DNA from: Haliclystus octoradiatus
Taxonomy: Eukaryota; Cnidaria; Staurozoa; Stauromedusae; Haliclystidae
Reading direction: 5' to 3'
NCBI GenBank assembly: GCA_916610825.1
Contig: OU744450.1
Location: 6,282,030-6,346,029, forward strand
Length of the DNA: 64,000 nucleotides
Shown: one piece after another, positions 24,439-36,500 of the stretch
Position numbering within the stretch: position 1 is the stretch's first letter
Layout of the letters: each line of letters begins with the position of its first letter
Made by a program: the position numbers and the translations under genes
The notes under the pieces: model-generated
The model's input: only the letters and a program-made list of their open reading frames with translations
What the model was told of the DNA's origin: nothing
Database searches by the model: none

Positions 24439-25421
24439 AACAATATGCCTGCACAAAGTAACATCTTTCATTTTTACTATGACTAATTTTATTTACCAAT
24501 CATGGGCAACTACTGTATCATATTAGTAAACAATCTTTGGCAATATCTTGCAGTAATTACCATTATTTATATAGATTTTACAACATTTAGTATTCACAAA
24601 TTAAAGCAAGGAATGTTCACTGCTCACATACTGCTTCTTCTGTATTCTATATTCTAAGCAAATACCACGTCACATAGATTAGCTACGGTAACTTTTTAAT
24701 TACTTGAATTATATTCTTGTCTGATTTGCTATTTAAGATGTTGTTTGTTGTGGATCTACCTTCTGAATGATACAACCTAATAGGTAATAATTTTGCAAGT
24801 AACAAGCGAGAGATGGTTTGGCAAAAGTATGTTAGATAATTTATACAAATTTCTGTATCTGAAGTAAAGAGATAAAATAATATGAATTTCATGATCATGC
24901 TACTGTAGTGGCATTTAGTAGCTACTAGGCATTCTTAATAATGCCAATTAACTAGTAACAAGTTTGAGTTTCTATAATCTATTATCTATGTGAAACAAGT
25001 TCATAAGTTTACGAACCAGTCAACTCAAAATTGTAAAATTATCTCTTTTCATGAACAGTTCATGAAAATGGAGTCATTCAACGTTCATGAACTTCATAAA
25101 CTGTGTTAAACATGGACAAGGTTTATGAAGTTCATGAATGTTGAAGGGCTCCGTTTTCATGAACTTTCCATAATGTTATTACACATTTTTAAGATTTTCA
25201 TGAACTTTACTGTTTACTTTATTGGTTCTTAAATTCATTAACTTGAATTAATGCACTAATTTGTACGAGTATTTAGCTGCAAATATATTCAAAAATTAAG
25301 CAAAACACATAAAACATTGTTGCCGATATGCTGATATATAAGTTTTAAAATTTATGGAATAAACAACAAGAAATTATTTGATGATGTATTTACATAAATA
25401 GAAAATCTGAAATTGTAAATA
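24439..25421. other. Spacer between the convergent transposon genes
   Basis: AT-rich non-coding DNA with 3' ends of both genes pointing into it. It contains the inverted repeat at 25059-25163. No further gene. Confidence 0.7.
25059..25163. repeat. Inverted repeat between convergent transposon genes
   Basis: Two 43-base arms (25059-25101 and 25121-25163) are reverse complements with about 4 mismatches and a 19-base loop. The arms are built of repeated ttcatgaa-like words. It could be a shared 3' processing or termination structure or a small nested foldback element. Confidence 0.88.
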
Positions 25422-28112
25422 TTATTCTGGAAATGCTTTCATAATTCCAGACACTAAACAATCTAACAAATGAATTCTCATTCTTGATTTATCAAAATTA
25501 AAGTCAGCAGGGTTTGTGTTTAATACAAAACTAGTTGCAAATGCAATTGCATAAATACCACAGTCACTATGGTTGTCTTGTTGACATACTGGTATGGAAA
25601 TAATTTCCTTGTAAACATTACCTACTAAATTTTTGACTTGCTCTATCGTTTCAATGTTACATTTTCCTTGATAGAGGCTGTCATACAGGTAAACAGTTCC
25701 TTCACTACTAGAAGAGCTGACGCAAACCCAATGGGAGGTACCAGTGTGGAGAATCTGAACAAATGATGATTTCACAGTGCCAAAATTTCGACAGGGTCCA
25801 AGTGTTGGGCGCTGAAGCCCTTCCATAGATGGACTCAAATTCTGCAGCAGTACTTGCGCCTGATGAATTATGTCGCAATCAAGCCAACCATTGTTGCTAA
25901 TTATATTGAAATGTTCATCGGTAAGTTTAGCTAGAGTAGCTCTTTTACGGGACGTACCTACAGTAACAAGAGTCAGGGCAAGATCTTCGTCACTATCTGA
26001 TTCAGATGATACAGCTACTTCAATTGCTAATTCAGCACTTTCTGTTATACAAGTATTACAGTACCAGTTTGTTTTATAGTTTTTTGGCCTTCTCTTGTAG
26101 CCAAGGCAATCCAGATGAAATATTTTACCGTTAGAACAGTTGATATTGCAGCATTTCATAATGTTATCGCCTTTACAATAAGCTTTCTTGCAAGAGCAAA
26201 TAATATTAATTTCCATGGCAAGCTTGACATCTTGATTAACTGTTTTTTGCCGTTTAAATTCAGGTAATCTGGAACAGTTTGGACATAACCATGAAATCGG
26301 AAATTTGTTTTGATTGACATTCATTTGAAGACATGTGGGATGGTACCTTTTGATAGGGCATTCAGTGTTTCTGCATGAAACAGTTTCTTCGTCAATATTC
26401 TGCTGGCAAAAACAAGTTAATGAGACATTACATTCACTTGAATGCAATTTTAAAATATTGTCCTTTCTGGTGTACCACCTGGCAAGTACCTCAGGCAAAA
26501 TACAAAATTTCCAGAAAGTTTCTAACTTTTGAAAAGTCTCCTTCCAGTGATCTAAATCATAACATATTCTATCACTGATAAACTCTATATCGCTTCCATC
26601 AAATCTACACACGACAAAATCAGCAAATTTGACTTTTGTAATGGCCAGTTGCTGTTGAACTTGATAAAAATAAGGATGTGTTGGATCTAAATGATACCTG
26701 TCGTCGTCCTTCTTTATCAAGCAGCAGTTACGATTAAGCATATATGCTTGGAAATCCATTCCATCAAGGCAGTAGGGGCACTTCACTTCACCACACCCTT
26801 CCCCACAGCAGTCACAATATGACAAAAAGTCAGGAGTAGCATGAATAAATGGGTGATCTTTGCTGACAAATAGTCCACATGGTTTTATACAATAGTTTGT
26901 ATGGTCAATTTTCATTGCAGCTTCAAAAGCTAGTACTGCAAGCTTTTCATGCTTGCAGCCAAAATCAGTAGCAGCTGAAGAAAATTTGAATAGCTCTGGG
27001 TAGCATAAATTCTTGATTAAAGATTGTGAAGGCTGTGCTGGATTGGAATGACTTGCACTGTAGCTTGATGACGCACCAATTCTACCAGCTCTATGCAGAT
27101 AGAAGGACTGTCCTTGCGATTGCTCTCTGGTGTCTTCTTCTATGAGATTTATGTGTTTCTCATCAATGTCTAATTTTATGGAATCACATTTAACTAACAG
27201 CTGGTCATATGATAGAGATAAATACTGTTGATTATATAAATCCATAATTGTTGAAAGATCTCTGCTCTTACTAATAAATTGTTCAGCGTAATCCAAAACC
27301 AAACTAAGTGAAACTGGTTTTATGACACATTTGTTAAGAGCAGCATGAAATATTGCAAGCTCTGAAGGTGAAGGCGAAGGAATGATTTTGGACTTATCAC
27401 TCAAATCGTTAATTGGTGGTTCATTAGTTTTATTACTATATAAATCTTTAGCTGCATTTTCAACGGCTTCATTAAGCAATGATTTTCTTTTTTTGGTAGA
27501 TGCAAAATTGATATATTTTACAGGCGAATAAGATACCTCCTTTACAGTTGTTGGAAGCAGCCATGTGCATTTGACTTGTGTGCAAGCAAGTTTATCATTA
27601 ATTCTTGTCCACACTTCTGCATAAAAAAGTATACTAGCAACATGTGAACATACTTCGCCCAAACCAGCCATACAACCAATGCAATGTGCACATAAAATTG
27701 TTCCCTTTTTGTCTGTCAAAATCCACAATGGAACGGGCGGATCATTCATTCGCTGGGAATGTCTGACTTTACCAAACAAAACGTAAATATCTTTTATAAT
27801 ACAAGCAGAAATACTAGTAATGAAACCTGAAATCATCTGGTTGTAAGCTTCAAGGCTTTTAAAAGCTTTGAATTGCTGTTGAGTGTAATGACTCGTATCC
27901 ATAACAAGATAAGAAAAAATGTCTGTCGCTTCGATAGGAGGAAGGTTATCTCCATCAAACTTTACATCAGGAATTAATAATGGATCCACACCAATAATAG
28001 CAATCTTTTGTAAATAGCGTTCTCTCACATGTTTCTTCAACTTTTGAGCATAATTTGATAGAGGTATCTCATTATTTTCAACGTCAGCTGAGTTCACTTC
28101 TGCGTTCGCCAT
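25422..28112 (-). CDS. SWIM-YqaJ nuclease-PHD-PHD-Ulp1 fusion protein
   Basis: Partner protein of the transposon, about 896 aa from the methionine at 28112 (MANAEVNS); an in-frame ATG at 28154 would add 14 residues in the terminal repeat region. Numbering below is from 28154. SWIM-like zinc finger at about 150-175 (CxxC...CSHVA). YqaJ-type exonuclease at about 350-540: GCKHEKLA, D442 (ATPDF), E456-x-K458 (GEVKCP) and QVQQQLAI. PHD finger 1 at about 581-628 and PHD finger 2 at about 652-705, both with Cys4-His-Cys3 spacing. An Asp/Glu/Ser-rich linker is followed by a C48/Ulp1-like protease (745-910) with H808 (SHWVC), D825 (LYDS), Q859 and C865 (QDNHSDCGIY). Catalytic residues of both enzymes are present. 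A nuclease role in transposition is suggested by the superfamily; the protease target is unknown. Confidence 0.92.
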   Translation of the reverse strand: MANAEVNSADVENNEIPLSNYAQKLKKHVRERYLQKIAIIGVDPLLIPDVKFDGDNLPPIEATDIFSYLVMDTSHYTQQQFKAFKSLEAYNQMISGFITSISACIIKDIYVLFGKVRHSQRMNDPPVPLWILTDKKGTILCAHCIGCMAGLGEVCSHVASILFYAEVWTRINDKLACTQVKCTWLLPTTVKEVSYSPVKYINFASTKKRKSLLNEAVENAAKDLYSNKTNEPPINDLSDKSKIIPSPSPSELAIFHAALNKCVIKPVSLSLVLDYAEQFISKSRDLSTIMDLYNQQYLSLSYDQLLVKCDSIKLDIDEKHINLIEEDTREQSQGQSFYLHRAGRIGASSSYSASHSNPAQPSQSLIKNLCYPELFKFSSAATDFGCKHEKLAVLAFEAAMKIDHTNYCIKPCGLFVSKDHPFIHATPDFLSYCDCCGEGCGEVKCPYCLDGMDFQAYMLNRNCCLIKKDDDRYHLDPTHPYFYQVQQQLAITKVKFADFVVCRFDGSDIEFISDRICYDLDHWKETFQKLETFWKFCILPEVLARWYTRKDNILKLHSSECNVSLTCFCQQNIDEETVSCRNTECPIKRYHPTCLQMNVNQNKFPISWLCPNCSRLPEFKRQKTVNQDVKLAMEINIICSCKKAYCKGDNIMKCCNINCSNGKIFHLDCLGYKRRPKNYKTNWYCNTCITESAELAIEVAVSSESDSDEDLALTLVTVGTSRKRATLAKLTDEHFNIISNNGWLDCDIIHQAQVLLQNLSPSMEGLQRPTLGPCRNFGTVKSSFVQILHTGTSHWVCVSSSSSEGTVYLYDSLYQGKCNIETIEQVKNLVGNVYKEIISIPVCQQDNHSDCGIYAIAFATSFVLNTNPADFNFDKSRMRIHLLDCLVSGIMKAFPE

Positions 28113-28192
28113 TTTCTCAACCAGAATATTGGAACCCCGTAATGGCCGCCGCAATATTTTCGAGGGCGTGTGACGTCACAGGAAAACGCTCT

Positions 28193-29130
28193 ATTAGAAA
28201 ATTTTCTATTATACAGACTATTATTTCATATGAAAGTCAAATAAGCATATCCAATGAAGACTATAATAAGAATATTTATTGGCTGACTAGTCGGATTTAA
28301 GGACAATAAAGTACTAGCAGTAGGTAACAGATTGACAATGATATCTGCTGGTGGGAATTAAAACTAATATAATGGAACTTTATTCATTCCGTATTGCTGA
28401 GATCGTAAAGAGATTGGATGGATAAATTCAGGAGCATAGTCGTCACATGTTTCAACCAAAAAGTGACCTCTTTCAACTGGTGAATAAAGATTGAAAAAGT
28501 TTTAACAACGTCAGTCGAACAAAAACGTTAACCGTCACGTGCAATTTCAAAGTTAAATAGCTTTTATAGATCTTTTATTTTATTTAAAAGCTCGAGGTAC
28601 ATTGGTAGTAATTGTTTCAAGGCATCAGAGGCAAAAAGAATTTTATTATGAAAATCGGTTGCAACAGAATTTACATGTTTGTGTATCTAGATTTGATCAA
28701 ATCTGAAATTGAATAAAACCAATCTTCTAAACTGGCTTTCATATATTGAGATCAAGTTATTCATTTAATTATCAAGATATCTAGAGTGAAGCGTAAATAA
28801 TATTTTAATTCTATCTATCATATAAATATATTTATGGCTAATTAATCATTTAGCTTATCTTCATACTCATAGCTATTTTTATCGCATAGATATGTCAAGC
28901 TATCTCTATTTATAGCCTGCTAAATACTCTGTTGTAAAAGTTTAACATCAGCTAGAACATCTTATTCCTATTTTATTTTTGCAGCTATATGATTAAATTC
29001 ATCTGTTTCATGACATTTGTTTTGTATAAGAATTTGACGCATTCCCTGTCTTTATTACAATCATACATTATGTTGTGTAACTGTGTACAAGTAGCTGTGC
29101 GTGTACCAGTGTGTTAATCCCGGGGTTATC
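28193..29130 (+). repeat. VCBS duplicon, copy U1 (right part)
   Basis: Continues the duplicon interrupted at 22725. Blocks such as tattatacagactattatttc and ccgtcacgtgcaatttcaaag match 37255-38140; the last part also matches 3860-4060. It ends near 29130. No gene. Confidence 0.8.
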
Positions 29131-29442
29131 TTCCATTTCTGTTCGATGGGGTTGTTCAAATTTTGGAGGACGTCCATAGAAATGTTTCACGTCATGAAAA
29201 AGATACCCCCGAATGTCTTTTCCAAAAGGACATATTACCCTAAAATTATTCGGGGCAAAAAAATACATCAAATTTTGATGAAAAAGCCAAAACAAATTTG
29301 CACCATGTTTCAAATTTTTTTGTTGATAAAAATACCTTAAAACATTTTTTATCTGTTTTGAAAATGATACCTTCTGATGCTTGAAAGTCCCTGTACACCA
29401 GAAGTATGGAAGTTATACCTCTTGGTTTTCCTATATCGTGTA
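29131..29442. other. Unassigned DNA
   Basis: Nothing recognisable. Short frames on both strands show no domain. Confidence 0.4.
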
Positions 29443-30469
29443 TGTGATATGATTTACGGTTAGCTATGTCATGTGTTTGTAATTTATCACAATTTGTCTT
29501 GTAAATAATTGCTGTAATCACTTTTGTAATCAGTTTCACCTTGTATAACTATGTAAGCATAAAGAACTAAAATCAAACACGAGCCTTGTGCCTAGCCATT
29601 TTATCATCGACTCTGTGCCACGACAGATTGGTGCTCGGCAATGGAGTCTAACTCTCTATGATTTAAAAGCTACTTATGACAACTGCATTTGAGTTATTTG
29701 GATTTATTTCTTTTGGTTTTGGATGTTTGGAATTATTACATTGTATCTGTAACTATAATGCCTGAGTTGATGACGGGATGGCACACACACTTTAAATGCA
29801 GGGTTGATGATATGATAAAAAGATAAGACATTAAGTTGGCATGAGTCCATTGGCTGGTATAGTGGTGGTATGTAGCCCACTGGCCATTTCAAACCTTAAA
29901 TTATTAGATACCTGCATCACAGTGGTTATGTGCATTACTGTTTAGTAATTTACATGACTTTGAACTATTTAGTTTTGGTCAATTTAGTAATGAGAATTTA
30001 TCCTCGGAGTAATACCTCATGTGCTTCAAGTTAAACGGGCATTTCACAAATATCACATACATTCGTATATTAGAGCATTTTAGTTGTGCTTATTTTAATT
30101 ATGATAGCTATATGATAGTTTGTTTTGTAGACGAACGCTTTTATTCCTTTTCAACAAAGTAGCAACTCTTTAAAGTTCGAGAGGGATATAGTGTAACTGT
30201 GTGTAACTGTCTTGCATACTAAACTCCACCATAGTTTATAGAGACAAACCTTGACAACATAGTTTATAGGTTTCGCCTCTATAAATTATGGTATGTGATA
30301 TGATTTGTTAGATATTTACATGTGTCTCCTGTATCGTACGTTTCCTTGAAAATAACTGTTGTAATCACTTCAGCTGTAATCGGTTCCATCTTGAACGACT
30401 AAGCATAAAGAACTTTAATCAAACATGAGACTTGCTTAGTCGATTCATTATCAACTCCGTGCCACGACA
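29443..30469 (+). mobile_element. Small LTR-retrotransposon-like element without genes
   Basis: Two direct repeats, 29443-29625 (183 bp) and 30294-30469 (176 bp), both start TGTGATATGATTT and end CCACGACA, giving TG...CA ends. They share a GCATAAAGAAC block that may be a poly(A) region. The sequence after the first repeat (gattggtgctcggcaat) is a possible primer site. The 668-bp interior has no coding. No clear target duplication or polypurine tract is visible, so it may be a decayed TRIM-like element. Confidence 0.55.
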
Positions 30470-30840
30470 CATTCATATTTAATCGATGTAGTCAATTATT
30501 GTTTTTCTTCCCAATGTAGCCAGAAAAACAACTACAGCTCCGGGTTACTTATTTTTGACAGTATGAGTGATAATGAGTCATTTTTTGAAAATCGCAATAT
30601 ACGAAGAAATCGCAATATACAATTCCAATATAGATTGTGTCAGATATATGCACTAAAGTGATAATATCATTTTCAGCTTACCTTTCTTGTTAATCAAAAG
30701 ATATATAGCGAATCTTCATCAGAGAAACCTGTTCCCTCCTTGTTACTCAGCCTTCAAAATTAGTTTCTTGTCCCAGTCTGATGCATGTACAATTATTTTT
30801 TAGCGATTGGAATTTGTTTTGTTATATACAATGTAACACC
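30470..30840 (+). repeat. Duplicon fragment U1.5
   Basis: Matches 21897-22640 in part (aatcgatgtagtcaattattg, tgagtgataatgagtcattt, agcttacctttcttg, tgatgcatgtacaatt). It stops near 30840, and after about 45 bases the VCBS gene of copy U2 begins in mid-gene. Confidence 0.7.
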
Positions 30841-30849
30841 GGCGCTCTT

Positions 30850-31527
30850 TTATACTGGAACATGAAAAAATCCTATATAATAGCCTCTTCCGAATTGATG
30901 ATGATGCATTAATTGAAGGTTGGGATGATTACGACGACAGTTGGCTTGATTGAAATAGACAGGTGAAGAATCAAGAGTAGCAGCAGTTGTGTCATAGCAA
31001 ATTATATCGTTTACATTATTACCATCAAAGTCACCAATCAGAAGTTTGATACCATCAGCTTGAACGCCACATTGGAAATCTTGTGCAAATGGTTCCTCTG
31101 CTGAAAATCCTTTACGTCCATATCCGTTTCTTCGATAATAACGGATTTTAAATGTACCATCTGCTTTTCTGCATAATAAATCATCATTGTGGTCTCCATT
31201 CATATCCTCTACATGGATTTGGTCGTTCCGAGCACTGCAGAAATCACCCATTTGGATCGTTTCTAGCATTTCAGTTTTGAACAATCCGGTTGGCAAGGAT
31301 GTGACAATCGATGACAGTGTATAAATGCCAAACTCAAACTCAGAAACCAGAAGATCTGCTTGTTCATTATGTGATCTGATATTAATAGGCTGCACTACAT
31401 CAGTTACTCCAGAAAAGAAGTTGCTGTTATCTTCCCAACGATGCCCGCAAAGGTGATAGTCTGCATCAGATGTAACTGTTGAAATTAGTCCAATGGTGAG
31501 TGCTATCAGCTTAAAAGCAAAACTCAT
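30850..31527 (-). pseudogene. VCBS-repeat gene, 3'-truncated copy U2
   Basis: Start and signal peptide are the same as in copy U1, and repeats 1 and 2 are present. Homology stops at about 30888, after HHHQFGRGY; a short foreign tail (YIGFFHVPV) leads to a stop. Repeats 3-5 are missing. A seven-residue stretch near residue 63-70 (SEFEFGIYT) differs from the SDSVANT of U1. It may still make a short secreted peptide, but truncation by rearrangement is the simpler reading. Confidence 0.82.
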
Positions 31528-33546
31528 CTTTATAGCTATGAAAATGCAAAAGAATATAAATATGATGTAATGTGATGTGATAACTGATAATATGCATGAA
31601 AAATTGATATAGATTCTGATTGCCTTAATAGCAAGCCATTAAATTGTTCTAGTCCCAGTTTCTGAAACGATACATTTGCTTAAAATTATGTTCTAACAGT
31701 TCAATGAAGATTATTGAAGAAAAAATTTAGAGCCATGTATGGCACCAGGGGGGTCAGGTGGCTACAGGATTCTTTCGGGGACACCCATGCCCATTCGTTG
31801 GGAAGAATATTTGTACTTTTTCAAGCAATTTTGCAAAAAAAGTTATAAATATCTCCTCCATTGGAGGATTTAGCCCCTTTGTCGGGGAAATCGTTATGCC
31901 ACCCCTGAATAGAGACCATCTTATTTTAAAATCAGAACGAATTACTGGGGTTCAATCACATCCAAAATATATAGACTGCACAAGGCACATTCTCAATTTC
32001 TCATCGAGGGTAAAATTTTCTATTGACTACAGTAATGCAAGGACTTCCCGATGATATGTTTTACGATTCTTTTTTTGAATAACCAGCACTATTCCCGTTT
32101 CTATGTTTTAGTTACTATTGCCAAGTTGGATAGATTTAAACAAATCTTGAACTGTGTAATTAGTCGGCTAACCTTAGTTGTAATGTGAAAGTTAATGTTG
32201 AACTTGATGAACGTTTTTTTTAACAAAAATTATTTAATTATTATTCACGACAAGCTACACTTATTCTAGCTATTTGCTTGTAAATATCTGCTCAATTTCG
32301 GCGAGTTAATGTGATGTGACTCTCCGTTGTTTTGCCTGTCATTTTTGACAAAATAAATTTAATGAAAACTGGCTCTGTGAGTTATTACTCATAATGAATA
32401 TTCTATAGAAATCAATAATGGATTGTCATCACAGATTATCCCAAAAAGGCATATACAGTAAAACCTGGTATTAACGGTTCTTGAAATTCCTTCAAAAGAA
32501 AGTTGAATATAGTTTTATTTCTTATCAAATATTCCCAAAAAATTATTGCAGTAAATGTGCAGTAAATGTACGAAGGTATGTTGAAACAGAACATTCTACA
32601 TTCTTGTTTCAACAAACCAGATTTTATTAAGTGTTGCAAATGACCAGGAACTAGTTCAGGTGCATATTCTTGATAATTAATTCTGGAGACAGAATTGGCT
32701 CTGAGTTAGATACTAATTGATTTAATGTCATTTCCATACCCGAAATACATGAAATTACAGCTGTCACAGATTGTAAATTAGATCAGATTTAACACTCTTA
32801 TAGCATAATCAGAGAATGTTATTTATGTCATGCTGATTGATGTATACGTGAGGTTTTTGCGGACAGACTCGTAGTTCAAGCTGTGTTCCATTTTAGTATG
32901 AACATTTAATATAGAAATCTCAGAATTCGAAACTTCACATCAACTAACCAATTCACAATTGTTCCATGTACAAACAAATCAACCATCGCGTATGGAGCTT
33001 CTCGATCTGAAGAAAGCAATTCCAAGTGAAGGTATCTTTTGCGATTCAACGGTGTATGGCAATTTTAGACTGATCTTCAAAGTCGAACAAGGAAAGAAAT
33101 GAAAGTAGATGGACAGGAGTAGAATCGAATAACATCATTTCCTACTGCAATTAGGCTGATGAAAACATTCAATACATAACATACTGGAGCCAATTATATA
33201 ATTCTAAAACATCATCGCAACGCTAATTCATGTGTACTGCTAACGAATTTAATCCATATCCATTAATTAGCAACAATATTCATCCTTATCCCTAATTCCT
33301 GCTTCAGTGAACTCGAAAAATACTCCTCAGATTTATGAGATTGATTTCTATATCGTCTTTAAACCTTTTCAGCCCAATTTTGCTGGTCATGATTAATGTT
33401 TCAGCGACATTTGTTTTCTAAACATTTGCCGCCTGCCTTGCTTAACGTTTAATCGATCTCGCCAACTAGTATCAGTCTTTCCAGTTTAATGAGCAGACCA
33501 TACACAGCCCTAAGTACAGTATGCAGAAATTATATTTTTGACACTA
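31528..33546 (-). repeat. VCBS duplicon, copy U2 (left part)
   Basis: Near-identical to 19936-21990 in U1 (tgccacccctgaatagag, ctacacttattctagct and aggaactagttcaggtgc blocks). It carries no gene. It is split at 33546 by the element 33547-36894. Confidence 0.88.
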
Positions 33547-36500
33547 CACTCTTAAAACTAAAGGTGTAAAAGCGTACTTTTCGGGGTGTAAATGCAAAAA
33601 CGAAGGGGTGTGAATGCCATTCGCACGCTTTCTGTTGCATTTACCCGCTTTTTCTGAAAATTTTACCTTAGATCATGCATTTTACACCGCTTTCACACTA
33701 TTGACCTCGTTTGGAGATTAGGCGCGGCTTGCCAAATCGTTACAGAATTTTGAAAATGGCGAAGACGAATTGTGAACTTTTCAAGATATCAAACAAGTTA
33801 TTATAATTTGAATTGTTTAAGACGTTGTTGTATATCCTATCTTATTACAATGGTTTTGAAAGTTCTGGTTTCATGTGCAGTGCTATTTATGGTTTATTGA
33901 CATGGTTTATGTTGAAACGTATTTGCCTGAAACGGAAAGAATAAAGGAACACAAATTCCAACGAAGCTTCAAGCCTGGCCTAAACATTTCAACAGTTAAT
34001 TAATAGGCTACACACAGTGATTACAAGCTGAGTTTGAAAATGAGAAATGCAATTTGTATGATATTACTTGCTGCATGACCCACTTGCAACAATTCTAGAG
34101 TGGCTACTAGTCTAACCTGGACTACAGAACAGGCAGCTATGCTTACAGGCCGAAAGTGAACTTGTCTTTCGTTTTTACATTTTATTTGTATGGAATTTTA
34201 AAGGTAAGCAACTTTCTTTCAGACCTGAAGAGAAGCTTGTTAATCACATCATATACTAATTACTTGCTAACTGTTTTTATTTGTACACAGTTAGAATGCT
34301 CTGACTTGGCACCGTGGTAGCTAAAACAGAGATCAGATAAATGGCTAATTGGATGCCGGACTACGACTGAGACTATGTTATGTAGTCTCTCAGACCAGAA
34401 TGTGAAATAAAGAATTGAAAGGCAAGCATATCTATATACATATAGTATAGTATATATATATTTTACTTGAATTTGAATGATTGATTGGTATTTTACAATA
34501 TTATATATTAATTCATCTCAATGTTTTGATTCCCAGGCCCAATCATAGAAAATTATATCATAACATTCATTGTAGTACACCATGTGCCAAAAACTCATGG
34601 GGTATCGGTAAGTGTGAACTTTCTTACCCTATCATATCTAAATCAGAAATGAAATTTATTGAAGGATATCATGATGAAATTATGCTTGGCAGTTACTTTA
34701 ATTTATTGATCAAATAGCATAAGATTATATATACTCAATACTAGATTACTATAACTCATAAGTACTTGTTTCATAGACTTGATAAACTTCACTGTAATAT
34801 TAGGCTACTTGTAGACTCAATTATTCTCTCATATCATTCAAGGGCCTATGGGACAGCTAAAATATATTGGACGGCTTTAATAGCTATAGCTATACAGATC
34901 AAAATAATATTTATGAAATATTATAGTATTGTCATTAATAGAATTGAAACAAAGATGATGCAAAAGCCATTTGCCTCATCGTTGTTTCAATTGTATATTA
35001 TGCTCTGTTTTAACAAACATTGAGCACTCCCACATACACATGTTTACCTCATATTACATTACAGTAATGCAATTTATTATTATTATTTTGATTTTTGTGA
35101 AACTTACTATATTGTATTATTATTACTATCATTATCACATCTATATAGTCAATTATGGCTTTTTCATCAATATTCAAAATATTAGTAACATTGAAATTAA
35201 ATCGACACGATATACAAAGGCATGATAATATCTCTATGATAATAATCTGGATCTCCAAATATTATTCATGGCTGCTTAATTCATCTATACCACTGTAATT
35301 TATAATTCTTAACATCAATCAGCTGAGTTAGACCTATATTTTCATGTTGTATTTTTTCATTTACAGCTTGCGGTATCTCTTCATTGATCATATTTTTCCA
35401 ATTTATCTGCATGAAAAACTACATATCCACTAGCAAGCCAGATCAAATAAAATCAGATTATACTATTACTTGGATGTCAGGTGAACATGATTACCAATAT
35501 CGTAAATTATCTGTAAATACCTCTTGATATCCTCATATACGGTCAAACCTGCTTTTAATCCTTCAATGACTAAAACAGTTTATTCTTCTGAGTCTAAACC
35601 AGTTTTTTTCTTTCAAATGAACCCTAATGAATCCAATTGCTGGTTGTTATATACAGGTTTCACTTCATAAACACTTTAGCTGACTACTTTGTCAGCAGTG
35701 CTTAATTTTTCAAAACAGCATGGCATTATAGAATATGGCCTTGGTTCCTAATTATTTACCACTGAATTTTATCTTAATTACATTGTACGTTATTAAATTT
35801 ACACATAGAGTAGTAATAACACCTACAATGCTCCAACCTATTCATTTGCCATCTATGATATATGTATCAAATTTAGTCTAGAGATTGATATAAATACAGA
35901 ATGTTCATGTTCCAAATTTCCAATCCTATATTTTACCATTTTATGTAAATTTCACTATTACAATTTCCCATTCCTAAATCCATGTGTAGTTGAAGTTTCA
36001 TGCTTGTATGTCAACTATGTCTATAAGAGTGTGTTGACAGTGACCAACATTTGCTACTAATTCTATCCATCTGTGTCATTAAAACTGAGTTGCTTGTGAA
36101 TACACTTGTTTCACACGTTTGAAATTTTATTATAATTGTTTTTAATTTTCTTTTCATTTTTCATCTCCAGATTATTTCATTTACTAAAACCACTGTACTG
36201 TACATCTACATGAGGAATCGTTTTTATCTAAGTGGGATCTTATATTTATGCTCTGTTCTATAGTTAAATTTCCATTTAATTTATTCTACACTTTGGAATT
36301 CAATGCAATTGTAAAAGTTTTTAAAAGAAATCAATAACAATCACAGGAACATTCGCTGGCCTGTTAATTGATCAGTAATGCAATTTTTCAAAACTGATAC
36401 AGTATTAGCTGCTTACCTGAACAATAAAAATTATTACTGGTTGTAAAGAGAACTGCTAACTAAATTATGTAATTATGTAATGGGTTGTATATTGTATATA

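Larger units (their letters stand above)
22726..28192. mobile_element. ISL2EU/IS4EU-type DNA transposon, apparently complete
   Basis: 5,467 bp. The ends are inverted repeats: AGAGCGTTTTCC is perfect on both sides, followed by imperfect similarity (acgtca, then a ccattatggggttcc / ccattacggggttcc match about 60 bases in). A 2-bp target duplication AT flanks it (22724-22725 and 28193-28194). The related duplicon copy at about 37240 is an empty site reading ggtttatcagatac and fixes the AT choice. Two long open genes face each other inside: a THAP-DDE transposase and a YqaJ-nuclease protein, the pair known for this superfamily. Confidence 0.92.

Noticed and set aside
28113..28154. Upstream ATG at 28154 as start of the YqaJ-Ulp1 protein
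   Set aside because: The 14 extra codons lie in the terminal-repeat region, whose sequence is constrained as DNA; the next methionine at 28112 is a better start, though the longer form cannot be excluded.
29443..30469. Target-site duplication for the LTR-like pair
   Set aside because: The five bases before 29443 and after 30469 do not match, so none is claimed.
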